From the NCBI GenBank assembly GCA_035519135.1, contig DATIWX010000004.1:186001-250000 (forward strand): 64,000 bases of DNA, read 5' to 3'. The stretch is from VBDM01 sp035519135. Its GTDB lineage: Bacteria; Pseudomonadota; Gammaproteobacteria; Burkholderiales; SG8-39. A program made the translations under genes and the position numbers. Below the pieces are notes generated by a model, which saw only the letters and a program-made list of their open reading frames with translations, had not been told where the DNA came from and searched no databases. This document shows positions 1-11,351 of the stretch, piece after piece; the stretch's first letter is position 1; the number at the start of each line of letters is the position of its first letter.

Positions 1-1
1 G

Positions 2-328
2 GCGATGCAGCGGATCCGCGAGGCGCTGTGGCTCAGCAAGGTCAAGTTCATCGAGGAAGAGAAGAAAAACGCGAAGGGTTTTGTCGTCGGCGCCAAATTC
101 ATCGTTCCCGCCTCGGTCCTCACCGATGTCATCATCAAGGCCGATCACGAGCAGGGCAAGCTGCATTTCCAGACGACCCATATGTTCGGGCTCGGCGTGG
201 AATACCTCTCGATTCCGGCCCAGGAAGTCACCGAGGGAATGCTGGACGATCTCGCCAAGGCGCTCATCGGGCAGCCAAGCGAGATCCGCAAATACCGCGT
301 GGCCGGTGCCCCGGGGATGTTCCGCTGA
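2..328 (+). CDS. C-terminal part of an unrecognised protein
   Basis: An open frame runs in from the left edge of the window and stops at TGA 326-328. The first ATG is at base 5, but the frame is still open before it and no ribosome binding site is visible, so the true start is probably outside the window. The visible 107 residues are soluble, with a charged helical start and a mixed C-terminal part ending in RVAGAPGMFR. I do not recognise the family. Its neighbour gloA is convergent, with a gap of about 30 bases and no clear terminator. That the frame is coding is fairly likely; the function is unknown. Confidence 0.6.
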   Translation, partial: AMQRIREALWLSKVKFIEEEKKNAKGFVVGAKFIVPASVLTDVIIKADHEQGKLHFQTTHMFGLGVEYLSIPAQEVTEGMLDDLAKALIGQPSEIRKYRVAGAPGMFR

Positions 329-358
329 AAGGCCGGTCGCGCCAGCCGCGACCGGGTC

Positions 359-742
<384 letters not shown>

Positions 743-751
743 AAGGTTCTC

Positions 752-1498
752 CTAGAATTCGGGCAGGGTTTTCGAAAGGGCGCTGAGCTCTCGCCGCGCC
801 TCGCGGTAACGTGGATAGAGCGTGGCGACCACATTCCAGAAACGCGCCGAATGATTGAGCTCGCGCCGATGGGCGAGCTCGTGGGCGACCACGTAGTCGA
901 CAAGGTGCACCGGCAGCAGCATCAGCCGCCAGTTGAGCCGGATCCGCCCGCTGGTGCTGCAACTGCCCCATTGTGTTCTTGCGTTTGACAGGCCGACTGC
1001 GGATACGGTGAGGTCGAGGGCGCGCGACAGCGCCGCGACGCGTTCGCGAAACAAGGCAAGCGCCTGCACGCGAATCCACGTGAGCACCCGTTCGCGCAGG
1101 CTCGCTCCGTCGGCAAGGCCGACTTCGAGCAGCCCGCACGAGAGCCGAACGCCGATTTCCCCGGGCTGCAGCGCCAGCGTCAGGCTTTGCCCCAGCCAAG
1201 GCAGAGTCGTCCCCGCCTCCCAGACGATCGGCGGCCGGCGCGGCGCGGCCAGCCGCCTGCGGATCCAGCGCTCCTTTTCCCGCATGAAGGTCTCGATTTC
1301 GGCTATAGCGGCATGGCGCGGCGCGCGCGCTTCGATCCCGTTGCCGTCGACGAACAGCGCGATGGTTCGGCGCCTGGCGCGCACGAGCTTGTAGCTCACG
1401 ATCTCGCCCGCGAGCCGTACCTGGCGATCCCGTCCGGACTTCTCCTGCTGGGGTGAAACGTCGAAGGGAAGCCGAAGTTGCTTCAGTGCTGAGGACAT
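752..1498 (-). CDS. YgjP/DUF45-type zinc metalloprotease
   Basis: A 248-residue protein of the YgjP-like (DUF45, M48-type) family. The zinc site is visible as HELAH at residues 206-210, followed by LNHSARFW, whose His is the likely third ligand. WGSCSTSGRIRLNWRL just before the site is the characteristic strand of this family. There is no signal peptide or membrane segment, so it should be cytosolic; its substrate is unknown. The start overlaps the end of plsC by 16 bases, which supports translational coupling inside the operon. The fold assignment is secure, the role is not. Confidence 0.85.
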   Translation of the reverse strand: MSSALKQLRLPFDVSPQQEKSGRDRQVRLAGEIVSYKLVRARRRTIALFVDGNGIEARAPRHAAIAEIETFMREKERWIRRRLAAPRRPPIVWEAGTTLPWLGQSLTLALQPGEIGVRLSCGLLEVGLADGASLRERVLTWIRVQALALFRERVAALSRALDLTVSAVGLSNARTQWGSCSTSGRIRLNWRLMLLPVHLVDYVVAHELAHRRELNHSARFWNVVATLYPRYREARRELSALSKTLPEF

Positions 1499-2196
1499 AG
1501 GCTCGCCATGCGGTCTTCAATCCATTTCTCGACCAGTTGGTTCAGCGACTCCGGCGTGTGCGCGCGCGAATCGATGGGTGCGCCGATCTCGACCGTCACC
1601 GTGCCGGGGCGTTTGAGGAATGCATTGCGGCCCCACAGCAGTCCCGCATTGTGCGCGACCGGCACGACGGACGCGTCGCAGTGTACGGCGAGCCAGGCTC
1701 CCCCGGGATGATATCGCCCTCTCTTGCCGGGCGGGACGCGGGTCCCTTCCGGAAAGATGGCGATCCAGAAACCCTGGGCGAGACGTTCGCGGCCCAGCTC
1801 GGCCATGCGCTTGAGGGCGCGCGCGCCGCTGCTGCGGTCGATCGCGATCGGGCTCGTCAGCGCAAGTCCCCAACCGAAGAAAGGAATCCATAGCAGCTCG
1901 CGCTTCAACACCAGGACCTGGGGCGGGAAGATCACCTGGAAGGCGAGGGTTTCCCAGGCCGACTGGTGCTTGGACAGGATCACGGAGGGGCTCTTCGGCA
2001 GGTTCTCTCTGCCGACGATACGGTAGTCGATGCCGAGCAGGATCTTCGCGAGCCAGATCATCACATGCGACCAGCCCGAGATCACGCGGTAGCGCAGAAG
2101 ACGCGGCAGGGGAAAAGTGGCGAGCGCGACGATCGAATAGGGCGGGGTGATCAGGACCTGCGCCACTGCGAAGGCAAGCGAGCGCAAGAAAATCAT
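1483..2196 (-). CDS. plsC: 1-acyl-sn-glycerol-3-phosphate acyltransferase
   Basis: Inner-membrane enzyme that acylates lysophosphatidic acid to phosphatidic acid. The N-terminal 50 residues are hydrophobic. The catalytic motif is KHQSAWET (His77, Glu82 from the ATG), an H-x4-E form instead of the usual H-x4-D, which I recall from betaproteobacterial PlsC proteins. The second motif is FPEGTR and a third block is VPVAHNAG. I chose the ATG at 2196 because it forms an ATGA overlap with the gmhB stop; a GTG two codons upstream (2202) is the alternative. It sits between gmhB and the YgjP-type protease in an envelope-biased operon. Confidence 0.92.
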   Translation of the reverse strand: MIFLRSLAFAVAQVLITPPYSIVALATFPLPRLLRYRVISGWSHVMIWLAKILLGIDYRIVGRENLPKSPSVILSKHQSAWETLAFQVIFPPQVLVLKRELLWIPFFGWGLALTSPIAIDRSSGARALKRMAELGRERLAQGFWIAIFPEGTRVPPGKRGRYHPGGAWLAVHCDASVVPVAHNAGLLWGRNAFLKRPGTVTVEIGAPIDSRAHTPESLNQLVEKWIEDRMASLCPQH

Positions 2197-2726
2197 TGAC
2201 ACAACGCCTGGGCCACCGCCGCAAGGTCCGGATAAACCTCCGTCCCTTCGGGCAGGTTACCGGCGGCGCGGGTTTTCCGGCCTTTCCCGGTGAGCACCAG
2301 GATGGGCTGTCCTCCGACGGCCGCCGCGGCCTGCAGGTCGCGCAGGCTGTCGCCTACGCACGGTGCCTGGTCGAGCGTCACGTTGAGGCGCTCGGCGACG
2401 GCGTGGAACATCCCGGGGTTGGGCTTGCGGCAGGGCGAATGCGCCTCGTCCGTGTCGGGACAGTAGAACACGGCCTCGATGCGCCCGCCCGCCTGGTTCA
2501 CCGCGCGATGCATCTTGGCGTGAATCGCGTTCAGGGTCGCCATGTCGAGAAGACCCCGGCCGATCCCCGACTGATTCGTCGCGACCACGACGCGCCATCC
2601 CGCCTGAGTCAGGCGCGCGATCGCCTCGATGCTGCCCGGAATGGGGCGCCATTCGTCTGGCTGCTTTATGTACTCGTCGCTGTCGTAGTTGATGGTGCCG
2701 TCGCGGTCGAGAATGATCAGCTTCAT
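2193..2726 (-). CDS. gmhB: D-glycero-beta-D-manno-heptose-1,7-bisphosphate 7-phosphatase
   Basis: HAD-superfamily phosphatase of 177 residues that dephosphorylates heptose 1,7-bisphosphate during ADP-heptose synthesis for lipopolysaccharide core. LDRDGTIN carries the nucleophile Asp7 and acid/base Asp9. ATNQSGIGRG is the second motif, CVGDSLRDLQAA the C-terminal acidic motif, and a Cys/His cluster (YCPDTDEAHSPC) is the GmhB zinc loop. The ATG overlaps the glyS stop as ATGA. A position next to glyS is common in betaproteobacteria. Cytosolic. Confidence 0.94.
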   Translation of the reverse strand: MKLIILDRDGTINYDSDEYIKQPDEWRPIPGSIEAIARLTQAGWRVVVATNQSGIGRGLLDMATLNAIHAKMHRAVNQAGGRIEAVFYCPDTDEAHSPCRKPNPGMFHAVAERLNVTLDQAPCVGDSLRDLQAAAAVGGQPILVLTGKGRKTRAAGNLPEGTEVYPDLAAVAQALCQ

Positions 2727-4810
2727 TTCTCGACGGCGAGCTTGGAGATGTCGGCAATTCGATTCATCGCCTCGCGCAAGTCCGCGAGCAACGCGAGTCG
2801 GTTCTTGCGCAGCGCTTCCTCCTCGACCATCACCATGACCGAGTCGAAGAAAGCATCCACCGGCGCCTTGAGCACCGCGAAGGTCTTGAGGTAGCCCGCG
2901 TAGTCTTTGCGCTCCAGCAAGGGATGCGCCCTACTGGAAGCGGTGCTGAGGGCGATGTGGAGAGCGATCTCCGCAGGCTCCTTCAGCCCGTCTTTGTCCG
3001 CTTTACGGAACGACTCGCCCTTGGCAGCCGCCTGCTTGAGAATGTTTGCAACCCGCTTGTTTGCCGCCGCGAGGCTGCCGGCCTCCGGCAGCGCCTGGAA
3101 TGCTCTCACGGCCTCCAGCTGCCGGGGTACTTGACTGAGCTGTACCGGCCTCAGGCTCAGGACCGCGTCGATCTCGAGCGTCGAGAAGCCCAGTTCCTTC
3201 AAGTAGCCCGAAAAACGATCGAACACGAAGGTCTCGAGATCCGAATGCGCGTCGCTGATCGTCCCGCTGTAGGCAGCAAACGCGGCACTGACCAGATCGT
3301 GCAATGAAAGCGGGAGCTGGTTCTCGACCACAATCCTGATCAATCCCAACGCGGCGCGGCGCAAACCGAAAGGGTCCTTCTCGCCGGTCGGTTGCTGGCC
3401 GACGCCAAACAGGCCCGCGAGAGTGTCGAGCTTGTCTGCGAGCGCAACCGAGGATGCTACCGGGCCTTGAGGAAGAGCATCTCCGGCGAAGCGGGGACGG
3501 TAATGTTGCTCGATCGCGTCGGCTACTTCCTGCTGCTCCCCATCGTGTAGCGCGTAGTAACGTCCCATCGTTCCCTGGAGTTCAGGAAACTCGCCGACCA
3601 TTCCCGTCAGCAAGTCCGCTTTGCTAAGGTCGGCAGCGCGCTCGGCTTGCATGAAAGACGCGCCGAGTTTGCGCGCGATGTCGCCCGCCACCAGCTTGAT
3701 CCGCTGTACACGGTCAAACTGGCTGCCTAGCTTGTTGTGGTACACAACCTTGGACAGCTGCGGAACGCGCGTTTCGAGCCGAATCTTCCGGTCCTGATCG
3801 AAAAAGAAACGTGCGTCTTCCAGCCGGGGGCGCACGACCCGTTCGTTGCCTCCTACGATCGCTCGAGGATCCTTGACCTGCATGTTGGACACGACCAGGA
3901 ATTTCGGCAGCAGCTTCCCGTCACTGGCAAACAACGGGAAGTACTTCTGGTTCTGCCGCATCGTCAGGATCAGACATTCATGAGGCACTTCGAGAAACGA
4001 CGCCTCGAATCCGCATACGTATACAGAGGGGAACTCGACCAGCGCCGTGACCTCGTCGAGCAGTTCCTGGTATTCGCCGAGGGTGGCGCGCTGGCGCTTC
4101 GCTTCGGCCTGCAGTTGCCGGTCGATCTCCGCCCTGCGCGCTGCGTAGTCGGCGATGACCTGGCCTGCCTTGCGTAGCTTTTCCTCGTACGCGTCGGCGT
4201 TGCCCAGACGAATCGAAGCCGGGCCCATGAAGCGGTGCCCGCTGGTCGTGTCGCCGGCGGAGAGGCCGAGCACGCTACCGGGGACGACACGCTTCCCGTG
4301 CATCATCACCAGGCCGTGAACAGGACGCACGAACTGCGCGCTACCCGAGCCCCAGCGCATCACCTTGGGAATGGGGAGAGCCTTGAGCGCATCTTCGACC
4401 TTGTGAGCGAGCACCTCGTGAAGGTGCGCGCCTTTCGTAATGTAGCTCGCGACGTACACCTCCCCCTTGTCAGTGGACACGCGCTTGAGCGCCTCGACTG
4501 CGACGCCATGCTTTTTCGCGAAACCTTCAGCTGCCTTCGGGCCGGCGGCAACGGGTGGACCGGAGGTGTCGGTGTGCACATCCGCGGCATGGCTCGCTGC
4601 ATTGGGTATGAGCACGGCCAGCCGCCTTGGTGACGCGAAACAGCGAGCGGAGTGCGGACGTGCCAGCAAGGAACTGCCACTGAGGCCAGACGCGAGGGCG
4701 TCGCGAAACACCTCTGCCATTCGAAGCAGGGACTTCGGGGGAAGCTCTTCGGTAAGCAGCTCCACGAGCAGGGTGCCTGGCGCCGGTGCGGCGTGTTTGT
4801 TCTTCGGCAT
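2723..4810 (-). CDS. glyS: Glycine-tRNA ligase beta subunit
   Basis: Large subunit (695 residues) of the alpha2-beta2 glycyl-tRNA synthetase, which recognises and binds tRNA-Gly. The N-terminus LLVELLTEELPPKSL is the family signature, and blocks such as MRWGSGSAQFVRPVHG, GEFPELQGTMGRYYA and PFGLRRAALGLIRI are recognisable. The C-terminal segment is the DALR-like anticodon-binding region. The length matches the family (about 690). It follows glyQ with a 3-base gap and overlaps gmhB by 4 bases, so both synthetase subunits are co-expressed. Confidence 0.97.
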   Translation of the reverse strand: MPKNKHAAPAPGTLLVELLTEELPPKSLLRMAEVFRDALASGLSGSSLLARPHSARCFASPRRLAVLIPNAASHAADVHTDTSGPPVAAGPKAAEGFAKKHGVAVEALKRVSTDKGEVYVASYITKGAHLHEVLAHKVEDALKALPIPKVMRWGSGSAQFVRPVHGLVMMHGKRVVPGSVLGLSAGDTTSGHRFMGPASIRLGNADAYEEKLRKAGQVIADYAARRAEIDRQLQAEAKRQRATLGEYQELLDEVTALVEFPSVYVCGFEASFLEVPHECLILTMRQNQKYFPLFASDGKLLPKFLVVSNMQVKDPRAIVGGNERVVRPRLEDARFFFDQDRKIRLETRVPQLSKVVYHNKLGSQFDRVQRIKLVAGDIARKLGASFMQAERAADLSKADLLTGMVGEFPELQGTMGRYYALHDGEQQEVADAIEQHYRPRFAGDALPQGPVASSVALADKLDTLAGLFGVGQQPTGEKDPFGLRRAALGLIRIVVENQLPLSLHDLVSAAFAAYSGTISDAHSDLETFVFDRFSGYLKELGFSTLEIDAVLSLRPVQLSQVPRQLEAVRAFQALPEAGSLAAANKRVANILKQAAAKGESFRKADKDGLKEPAEIALHIALSTASSRAHPLLERKDYAGYLKTFAVLKAPVDAFFDSVMVMVEEEALRKNRLALLADLREAMNRIADISKLAVEK

Positions 4811-4813
4811 CTT

Positions 4814-5716
<903 letters not shown>

Positions 5717-5729
5717 GGGCGCGAGGATT

Positions 5730-7238
5730 TTACCGGCTTTCGCCATGCGCACCCAAGGCGCGGCGCCGTTGAAACGCGAGCGCCGCGACGAGGGCGATGC
5801 TGATCACCACTACCGGAACGTTGCCCCAACGGACGTAGGGCGACGCACCGGTGTAGCCCTGCGCCTCGCCCGCGAGCACGCCCTCGGTGAACTGCGGCAG
5901 CCTCGCGACCACCTCGCCGCGCGGACCGATGATCGCGGTCATGCCGGTGTTCGTCGCGCGCAGCATGGTCCGCCCGGTCTCGATCGCCCGCATGCGCGAG
6001 ATCTGCAGGTGCTGGGCGGGCGCGAGCGAGTCGCCGAACCAGGCGACGTTCGAGACGTTGACGAGCAGCGTCGCCTCGGGGAGCTGGCGGATGATCTCCT
6101 CGCCGAAGGCGTCTTCCCAGCAGATGTTCGGCGCGACGCGCTGTCCGGCAAGGGAGAGCGGTTTGGGATTCTCCGTCCCCAGGGAGAAATCCGACATCGG
6201 GATCGCCACGGTATTCACGATCCAGTGGAAGCCCCAGGGCACGAACTCGCCGAAGGGGACGAGGTGCGCCTTGTCGTAGCGCTGGGGGCGAGACGCGCCC
6301 GCGCTGATCACGCTGTTGAAGTAGCGTCCGTCGGGCTCGCGGATCGGCACCCCGATGAGGACGTCGGCGCCGCGCGCGGCCGCGTTCCTCGAAATCTCGT
6401 TCAGATATCCGGGGTCGACCGCGTCGAGGAAACGCGGGATCGCCGTCTCGGGCAGCACGATGAGTCTGGCGTCGCTCGATTCGACCAGCTTCTTGTAGAG
6501 GGCGAGCGTCACGGCATACCGGCCGGCCTGGAACTTGAGGTCCTGCGAGATATTTCCCTGGAGCAGAGCGACCCGGACGGGGGAGCCCTGCGCCGAGGTC
6601 CACTCGACCTGCCTGAGCGCCTGTCCGAGCCCCAATGCGAACACGATCGCAAGGGCACTGGCCAGGCGCGCGCGCCCGGCACCGATGATGGCGACGTAGA
6701 GCAGTCCGGCGCACAGCGCGGTCGCAAAGGATACGCCGTACACCCCGGCCAGGGGCGCGATACCCGCGAGCGGCGAGTCGACCTGACTGTAGCCCAGCGC
6801 GAGCCAGGGGACGCCTGTGAACATCCAGCCGCGCCACCATTCGAAAAGCGTCCAGAGTGCGGGAAACGCGAGTAGGGCCCGAATCGCACCGCGGGTCCGC
6901 AGCCTGCACAGGCACCAGGCCGCGCCGGCCGGATAGAGCGACAGGATCGCGCAATACGCCACGGTGCCGATCGCCGCGAGCGGCGCCGGCATCATCCCGA
7001 AATCGTGCAAGCTGACGTAGACCCAGGACGCCCCGACCCCGAACAGACCCGCTCCGAACGCGAACCCCCGGAAGAACGCTGCCTTCGGCGTCGCGTTCTG
7101 CCACAAGAACAGCATCGCGCACAGGGCGGCGACCGGCAGCGGAAAGACCGACATCGGGGCGAAGCCCGCGACCGTGAGCCCGCCTGCCGCGGCCGCAGCG
7201 GCGAGAAGGGCGGGCTGCGACTTCAGGGAATCCTTCAA
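5730..7238 (-). CDS. lnt: Apolipoprotein N-acyltransferase
   Basis: Inner-membrane enzyme adding the third acyl chain to the N-terminal Cys of lipoproteins. The first 210 residues hold about six to seven hydrophobic segments; the rest is the periplasmic nitrilase domain with the triad Glu264 (LPETAIP), Lys323 (YDKAHLVPFGE) and Cys373 (NICWEDAFGE). The frame has no ATG at the right place. A TTG at 7238 overlaps the corC stop (TTGA) and gives 502 residues, the usual length, so I choose it; a longer frame upstream is only a shadow inside corC. The corC-lnt pair is conserved in proteobacteria. Confidence 0.94.
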   Translation of the reverse strand: MKDSLKSQPALLAAAAAAGGLTVAGFAPMSVFPLPVAALCAMLFLWQNATPKAAFFRGFAFGAGLFGVGASWVYVSLHDFGMMPAPLAAIGTVAYCAILSLYPAGAAWCLCRLRTRGAIRALLAFPALWTLFEWWRGWMFTGVPWLALGYSQVDSPLAGIAPLAGVYGVSFATALCAGLLYVAIIGAGRARLASALAIVFALGLGQALRQVEWTSAQGSPVRVALLQGNISQDLKFQAGRYAVTLALYKKLVESSDARLIVLPETAIPRFLDAVDPGYLNEISRNAAARGADVLIGVPIREPDGRYFNSVISAGASRPQRYDKAHLVPFGEFVPWGFHWIVNTVAIPMSDFSLGTENPKPLSLAGQRVAPNICWEDAFGEEIIRQLPEATLLVNVSNVAWFGDSLAPAQHLQISRMRAIETGRTMLRATNTGMTAIIGPRGEVVARLPQFTEGVLAGEAQGYTGASPYVRWGNVPVVVISIALVAALAFQRRRALGAHGESR

Positions 7239-8065
7239 GCTTTGGCGGGCAGCCGATGCACCTGAAGGGCGTGCAGCCTGCGGCTGTCGGCGCGGAGCAC
7301 CTGCACGCGCAGGCCGTCGATGGTGATCGCCTCGCCGCGCTGGGGAAGGCGGCCGAAGTGGTGCAGGACGAGCCCGCCTACGGTGTCGAAGTCGGTATCG
7401 GAGTAGTTCGTTCCGAAGGCCTTGTTGAAGTCGGCGATCTCGGTCTGCGCCTTGACTCGATACAGGCCGCCCTGCTCGCACACGATGTTGTCCTCGGAGT
7501 CGTCGAAGTCGTACTCGTCCTCGATGTCCCCTACGATCTGCTCGAGCACGTCCTCTATCGTCACCAGGCCCGCGACGCCGCCGTATTCGTCGACCACGAT
7601 GGCCATGTGGTTTCGGTTGGCTCGGAATTCGCGCAGCAACACATTCAGGCGCTTGGACTCGGGCACGAATACCGCCGGTCTCAGCATGTGACGCACGCTG
7701 AACTCTTCCTCCCCCGCGTAGTAACGCAGCAGGTCCTTGGCGAGGAGCACGCCGATAACGTCGTCGCGGTTCTTGTCGATGACAGGAAAGCGCGAATGCG
7801 CCGTGGCGATCACCTGGGGAATGAACTTGTCGGGGGTCTCGTTGACGTCGATCATGTCCATCTGCGACCGCGGCACCATGATGTCGCGCACCTGCATTTC
7901 CGAGACCTGGAGCGCGCCTTCGATCATCGACAGGGCGTCGCTGTCGAGCAGATTGTGCTCGAAGGCCGAGTGCAGCAGCTTCACCAGTTGCTCGCGGTCC
8001 TCCGGAGCGCGCATGACCAGGGCGGACAGGCGTTCCAGCAGCGAGGGTTTGTTCGTTTCGTCCAT
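7235..8065 (-). CDS. corC: HlyC/CorC-family CBS-domain protein
   Basis: A 276-residue cytosolic protein with two CBS domains (about residues 65-190; MVPRSQMDMIDV, SRFPVIDKNRDDVIGVLLAKDLL, IVVDEYGGVAGLVTIEDVLE) and a C-terminal CorC/HlyC transporter-associated domain (TVGGLVLHHFGRLPQRGE). The family is linked to magnesium and cobalt efflux and to membrane stress, but the exact action is not settled. It lacks the DUF21 membrane part, as is normal for CorC next to lnt. ATG at 8065; the stop overlaps the TTG of lnt. Confidence 0.92.
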   Translation of the reverse strand: MDETNKPSLLERLSALVMRAPEDREQLVKLLHSAFEHNLLDSDALSMIEGALQVSEMQVRDIMVPRSQMDMIDVNETPDKFIPQVIATAHSRFPVIDKNRDDVIGVLLAKDLLRYYAGEEEFSVRHMLRPAVFVPESKRLNVLLREFRANRNHMAIVVDEYGGVAGLVTIEDVLEQIVGDIEDEYDFDDSEDNIVCEQGGLYRVKAQTEIADFNKAFGTNYSDTDFDTVGGLVLHHFGRLPQRGEAITIDGLRVQVLRADSRRLHALQVHRLPAKA

Positions 8066-8097
8066 GCTTGCGGAGGTAGGTTCCGTTCCCGGACAGT

Positions 8098-8562
8098 TTA
8101 TCCGGGGGCTTCGTAGGGATCAGGATAACCGAGTTTTGTTAAGAGCTTCCTTTCGAGCGCTTCCATCCGCTCGGCTTCGCTCCGCCGCGCGTGCCGGTAG
8201 CCTTGCAGGTGCAGCACGGCGTGAACCGTCAGGTGCGCATAGTGCGCTTCCAGGGTCTTGTGCTGACGCCGGGCTTCGCGCGCAATCACCGGCGCGCACA
8301 GGACGATATCGCCCTGGACTTTGGTCCGGGACGACGCGTACGGGAAGCCGAGCACGTTGGTCGCATGGTTTTCACCGCGGTAGCGGCGGTTCAGGCGCCG
8401 GCCCTCCGCGGTTCCGACAATCCGGACGGTGATCTCCCCGGCACCCGTCAGCGCCGCGCGCGCCCAGCGTCGCACCTGGGCTTGCGTCGGAGCGCGGACC
8501 GCGCGCGCGCCAACCTGAAGGTGGATCTGGAGCAGCGGCCTGCGCCGGCGACGCTGAAGCAC
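8098..8562 (-). CDS. ybeY: Endoribonuclease YbeY (rRNA maturation)
   Basis: Zinc-dependent endonuclease needed for 16S rRNA 3' end maturation and ribosome quality control. The zinc motif is HAVLHLQGYRH (His114, His118, His124), followed by EAERMEALERKLLTKLGYPDPY, the typical C-terminus. The Asp usually before the last His (GYDH) is Arg here, and the Gly after the first His is Ala. I choose GTG at 8562, 5 bases after the phoH stop, giving 154 residues; an ATG at 8634 inside phoH would give 178 but adds unrelated sequence. phoH-ybeY-corC-lnt order is classical. Confidence 0.92.
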   Translation of the reverse strand: MLQRRRRRPLLQIHLQVGARAVRAPTQAQVRRWARAALTGAGEITVRIVGTAEGRRLNRRYRGENHATNVLGFPYASSRTKVQGDIVLCAPVIAREARRQHKTLEAHYAHLTVHAVLHLQGYRHARRSEAERMEALERKLLTKLGYPDPYEAPG

Positions 8563-8566
8563 GAGG

Positions 8567-9505
<939 letters not shown>

Positions 9506-9508
9506 GGA

Positions 9509-10840
9509 CTAGGCTACCGCGCGGACCTCGCCGCGCAGAGTGTGGGTCAGCGCCGCAGTGATGGTGACGTCGACGAACTGTCCGACGAGATGTGGCCCGC
9601 CGTGGAAGTTGACCGTGCGCCGGTTCGAGGTACGGCCCGACAGCTCGGACCTGTCCTTGAGGGACCTGCCTTCCACGAGTACCCGCTGGTTCGTGCCGAT
9701 CATGCGCTCGCTGATCCGGCCGGCGTGAGCGTCTATTTTCTGCTGCAGCCGCGCGAGCCTCGCGAGCTTGAGCTCCTGCGGCGTCTCGTCGGCAAACTCG
9801 GCGGCGGGCGTTCCGGGACGCCGGCTGTAGACGAACGAGTACGAGTCGTCGAATCCCACTTCGTCCATGAGGCGCAGTGTCGCCTCGAAATCGCGCTCGC
9901 CTTCTCCGGGGAAGCCCACGATGAAATCCGAGGAGATGCTGATCTCGGGGCTTGCCGCGCGGAGCCCGCGCACGATGGCCTTGTACTCGAGGGCCGTGTA
10001 ACCGCGCTTCATCGCCGCGAGGATGCGATCTGAACCGGACTGCACCGGCAAATGCACGTGCGATGCAAGCTTGTCGATGCGCGCGTGGGCGTCGATGAGC
10101 CGCCGGGTGAATTCCTTCGGATGCGAGGTCGTGTAGCGAATCCGCCCGATGCCCGGGAGCTCGGAGACATACTCGAGCAGCAGCGCGAAATCCGCGACCC
10201 CGCCGTCCGCGATCCGCCCATGGTAGGCGTTGACGTTTTGGCCGAGCAGGGTCACCTCTTTCACACCCTGCGCGGCGAGGTCGGCGATCTCGGTGAGCAC
10301 GTCCTCGAAAGGCCGCGATACCTCCTCGCCGCGCGTATAGGGCACCACGCAGAAGCTACAGTACTTGCTGCAGCCTTCCATGATCGAGACGAACGCACTC
10401 GGCCCGTCGACGCGCGCCGGGGGAAGCCTGTCGAACTTCTCGATTTCCGGAAAACTGATGTCCACCTGAGGCGCGCCCGAGCGCCGCCGCGCGTCGATCA
10501 ACTCCGGCAGCCGATGCAGGGTCTGCGGGCCGAAGACGAGATCGACGTAGGGGGCGCGCGCGACGATCGCCCCACCCTCCTGGCTCGCCACGCAGCCTCC
10601 GACTCCGATGAGCAGACCGGGCCGAGACTTCTTGAGCGGTTTCATCCGCCCGAGATCGTGAAACACCCGCTCCTGCGCTTTCTCGCGTACCGAGCAGGTG
10701 TTGAACAGAATCAGGTCCGCGTCCTCGGGGCGATCGGTGGTCTCGAAACCTTGGGCTGCACGCAGCACGTCGGCCATCTTGTCCGAGTCGTACTCGTTCA
10801 TCTGGCAGCCGAAGGTCCGAATGAACACCTTCTTCGCCAC
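9509..10840 (-). CDS. miaB: tRNA-2-methylthio-N6-dimethylallyladenosine synthase
   Basis: Radical-SAM methylthiotransferase that modifies A37 of tRNAs reading UNN codons. The N-terminal UPF0004 domain has the second-cluster cysteines (FGCQMNEYDSDKM, FNTCSVREKAQE, GVGGCVAS). The radical SAM motif is CSKYCSFC, and a TRAM domain closes the protein. 443 residues is the normal length. The start is GTG at 10840 and overlaps the last base of the stop of the preceding small gene. It lies in an operon headed by a tRNA gene and rich in translation genes. Confidence 0.97.
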   Translation of the reverse strand: MAKKVFIRTFGCQMNEYDSDKMADVLRAAQGFETTDRPEDADLILFNTCSVREKAQERVFHDLGRMKPLKKSRPGLLIGVGGCVASQEGGAIVARAPYVDLVFGPQTLHRLPELIDARRRSGAPQVDISFPEIEKFDRLPPARVDGPSAFVSIMEGCSKYCSFCVVPYTRGEEVSRPFEDVLTEIADLAAQGVKEVTLLGQNVNAYHGRIADGGVADFALLLEYVSELPGIGRIRYTTSHPKEFTRRLIDAHARIDKLASHVHLPVQSGSDRILAAMKRGYTALEYKAIVRGLRAASPEISISSDFIVGFPGEGERDFEATLRLMDEVGFDDSYSFVYSRRPGTPAAEFADETPQELKLARLARLQQKIDAHAGRISERMIGTNQRVLVEGRSLKDRSELSGRTSNRRTVNFHGGPHLVGQFVDVTITAALTHTLRGEVRAVA

Positions 10841-11178
10841 TAGCCACCTCCGGAGCCGGGCTTCGGCCGCGCAAGTTCCTCGGGCGTGAGCAGCCAGGCG
10901 CGAAAAATCTCGCCGTTCCGATTCAAGACGTAGTCGGCCCAGGCGCCGTTCGGCGGGATCGCTGTCGGCACGATGATCAGGTTCTGCTGGTTGCGGATCT
11001 GCGCGCCGGCGGCAAGTTGCACCACCTTGTCGTCGACAGTCACCGCCATCTGGTCGATGTGGCGCATCACGCCTCGCCGGGACTCCTCTGGAATAGGAGT
11101 GGGCCGCGCCTGCGCGAGGGCGGTTCCCGCCATCAGGGCCTGCAACAAGACAAGGTACGCGGCTCGGCGATGGACCAT
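10840..11178 (-). CDS. Small secreted protein of unknown function
   Basis: A 112-residue protein with an N-terminal signal peptide (positive start, hydrophobic stretch YLVLLQALMAGTALAQA, likely cleavage after ALA). The mature part is about 85 residues, with the block ADYVLNRNGEIFRAWLLTP and a Gly-rich tail. I know of no named function, although small exported proteins in this position are common in betaproteobacteria. It starts 24 bases after the 3' end of the tRNA-Met with no terminator between them, and its stop overlaps the GTG of miaB, so it is probably part of the same transcript. Confidence 0.75.
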   Translation of the reverse strand: MVHRRAAYLVLLQALMAGTALAQARPTPIPEESRRGVMRHIDQMAVTVDDKVVQLAAGAQIRNQQNLIIVPTAIPPNGAWADYVLNRNGEIFRAWLLTPEELARPKPGSGGG

Positions 11179-11201
11179 GGTCCCATTGCCTGAAAGGGAA
11201 A

Positions 11202-11278
<77 letters not shown>

Positions 11279-11290
11279 ACGAAGCCGGGA

Positions 11291-11320
11291 ATTATCCTTT
11301 TTGCATTAGATACTTGTCAA
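11291..11320 (-). promoter_or_regulatory. Sigma-70-type promoter of tRNA-Met and the downstream operon
   Basis: On the minus strand a perfect -35 TTGACA (11315-11320) is followed after 18 bases by GATAAT (11291-11296). The -10 box ends about 12 bases before the tRNA 5' end, as is usual for tRNA promoters. No terminator follows the tRNA, so the same start could drive the whole leftward operon. Confidence 0.75.
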
Positions 11321-11351
11321 GGAAGAATCGTCTCGCGAGTACAATCTGCGG

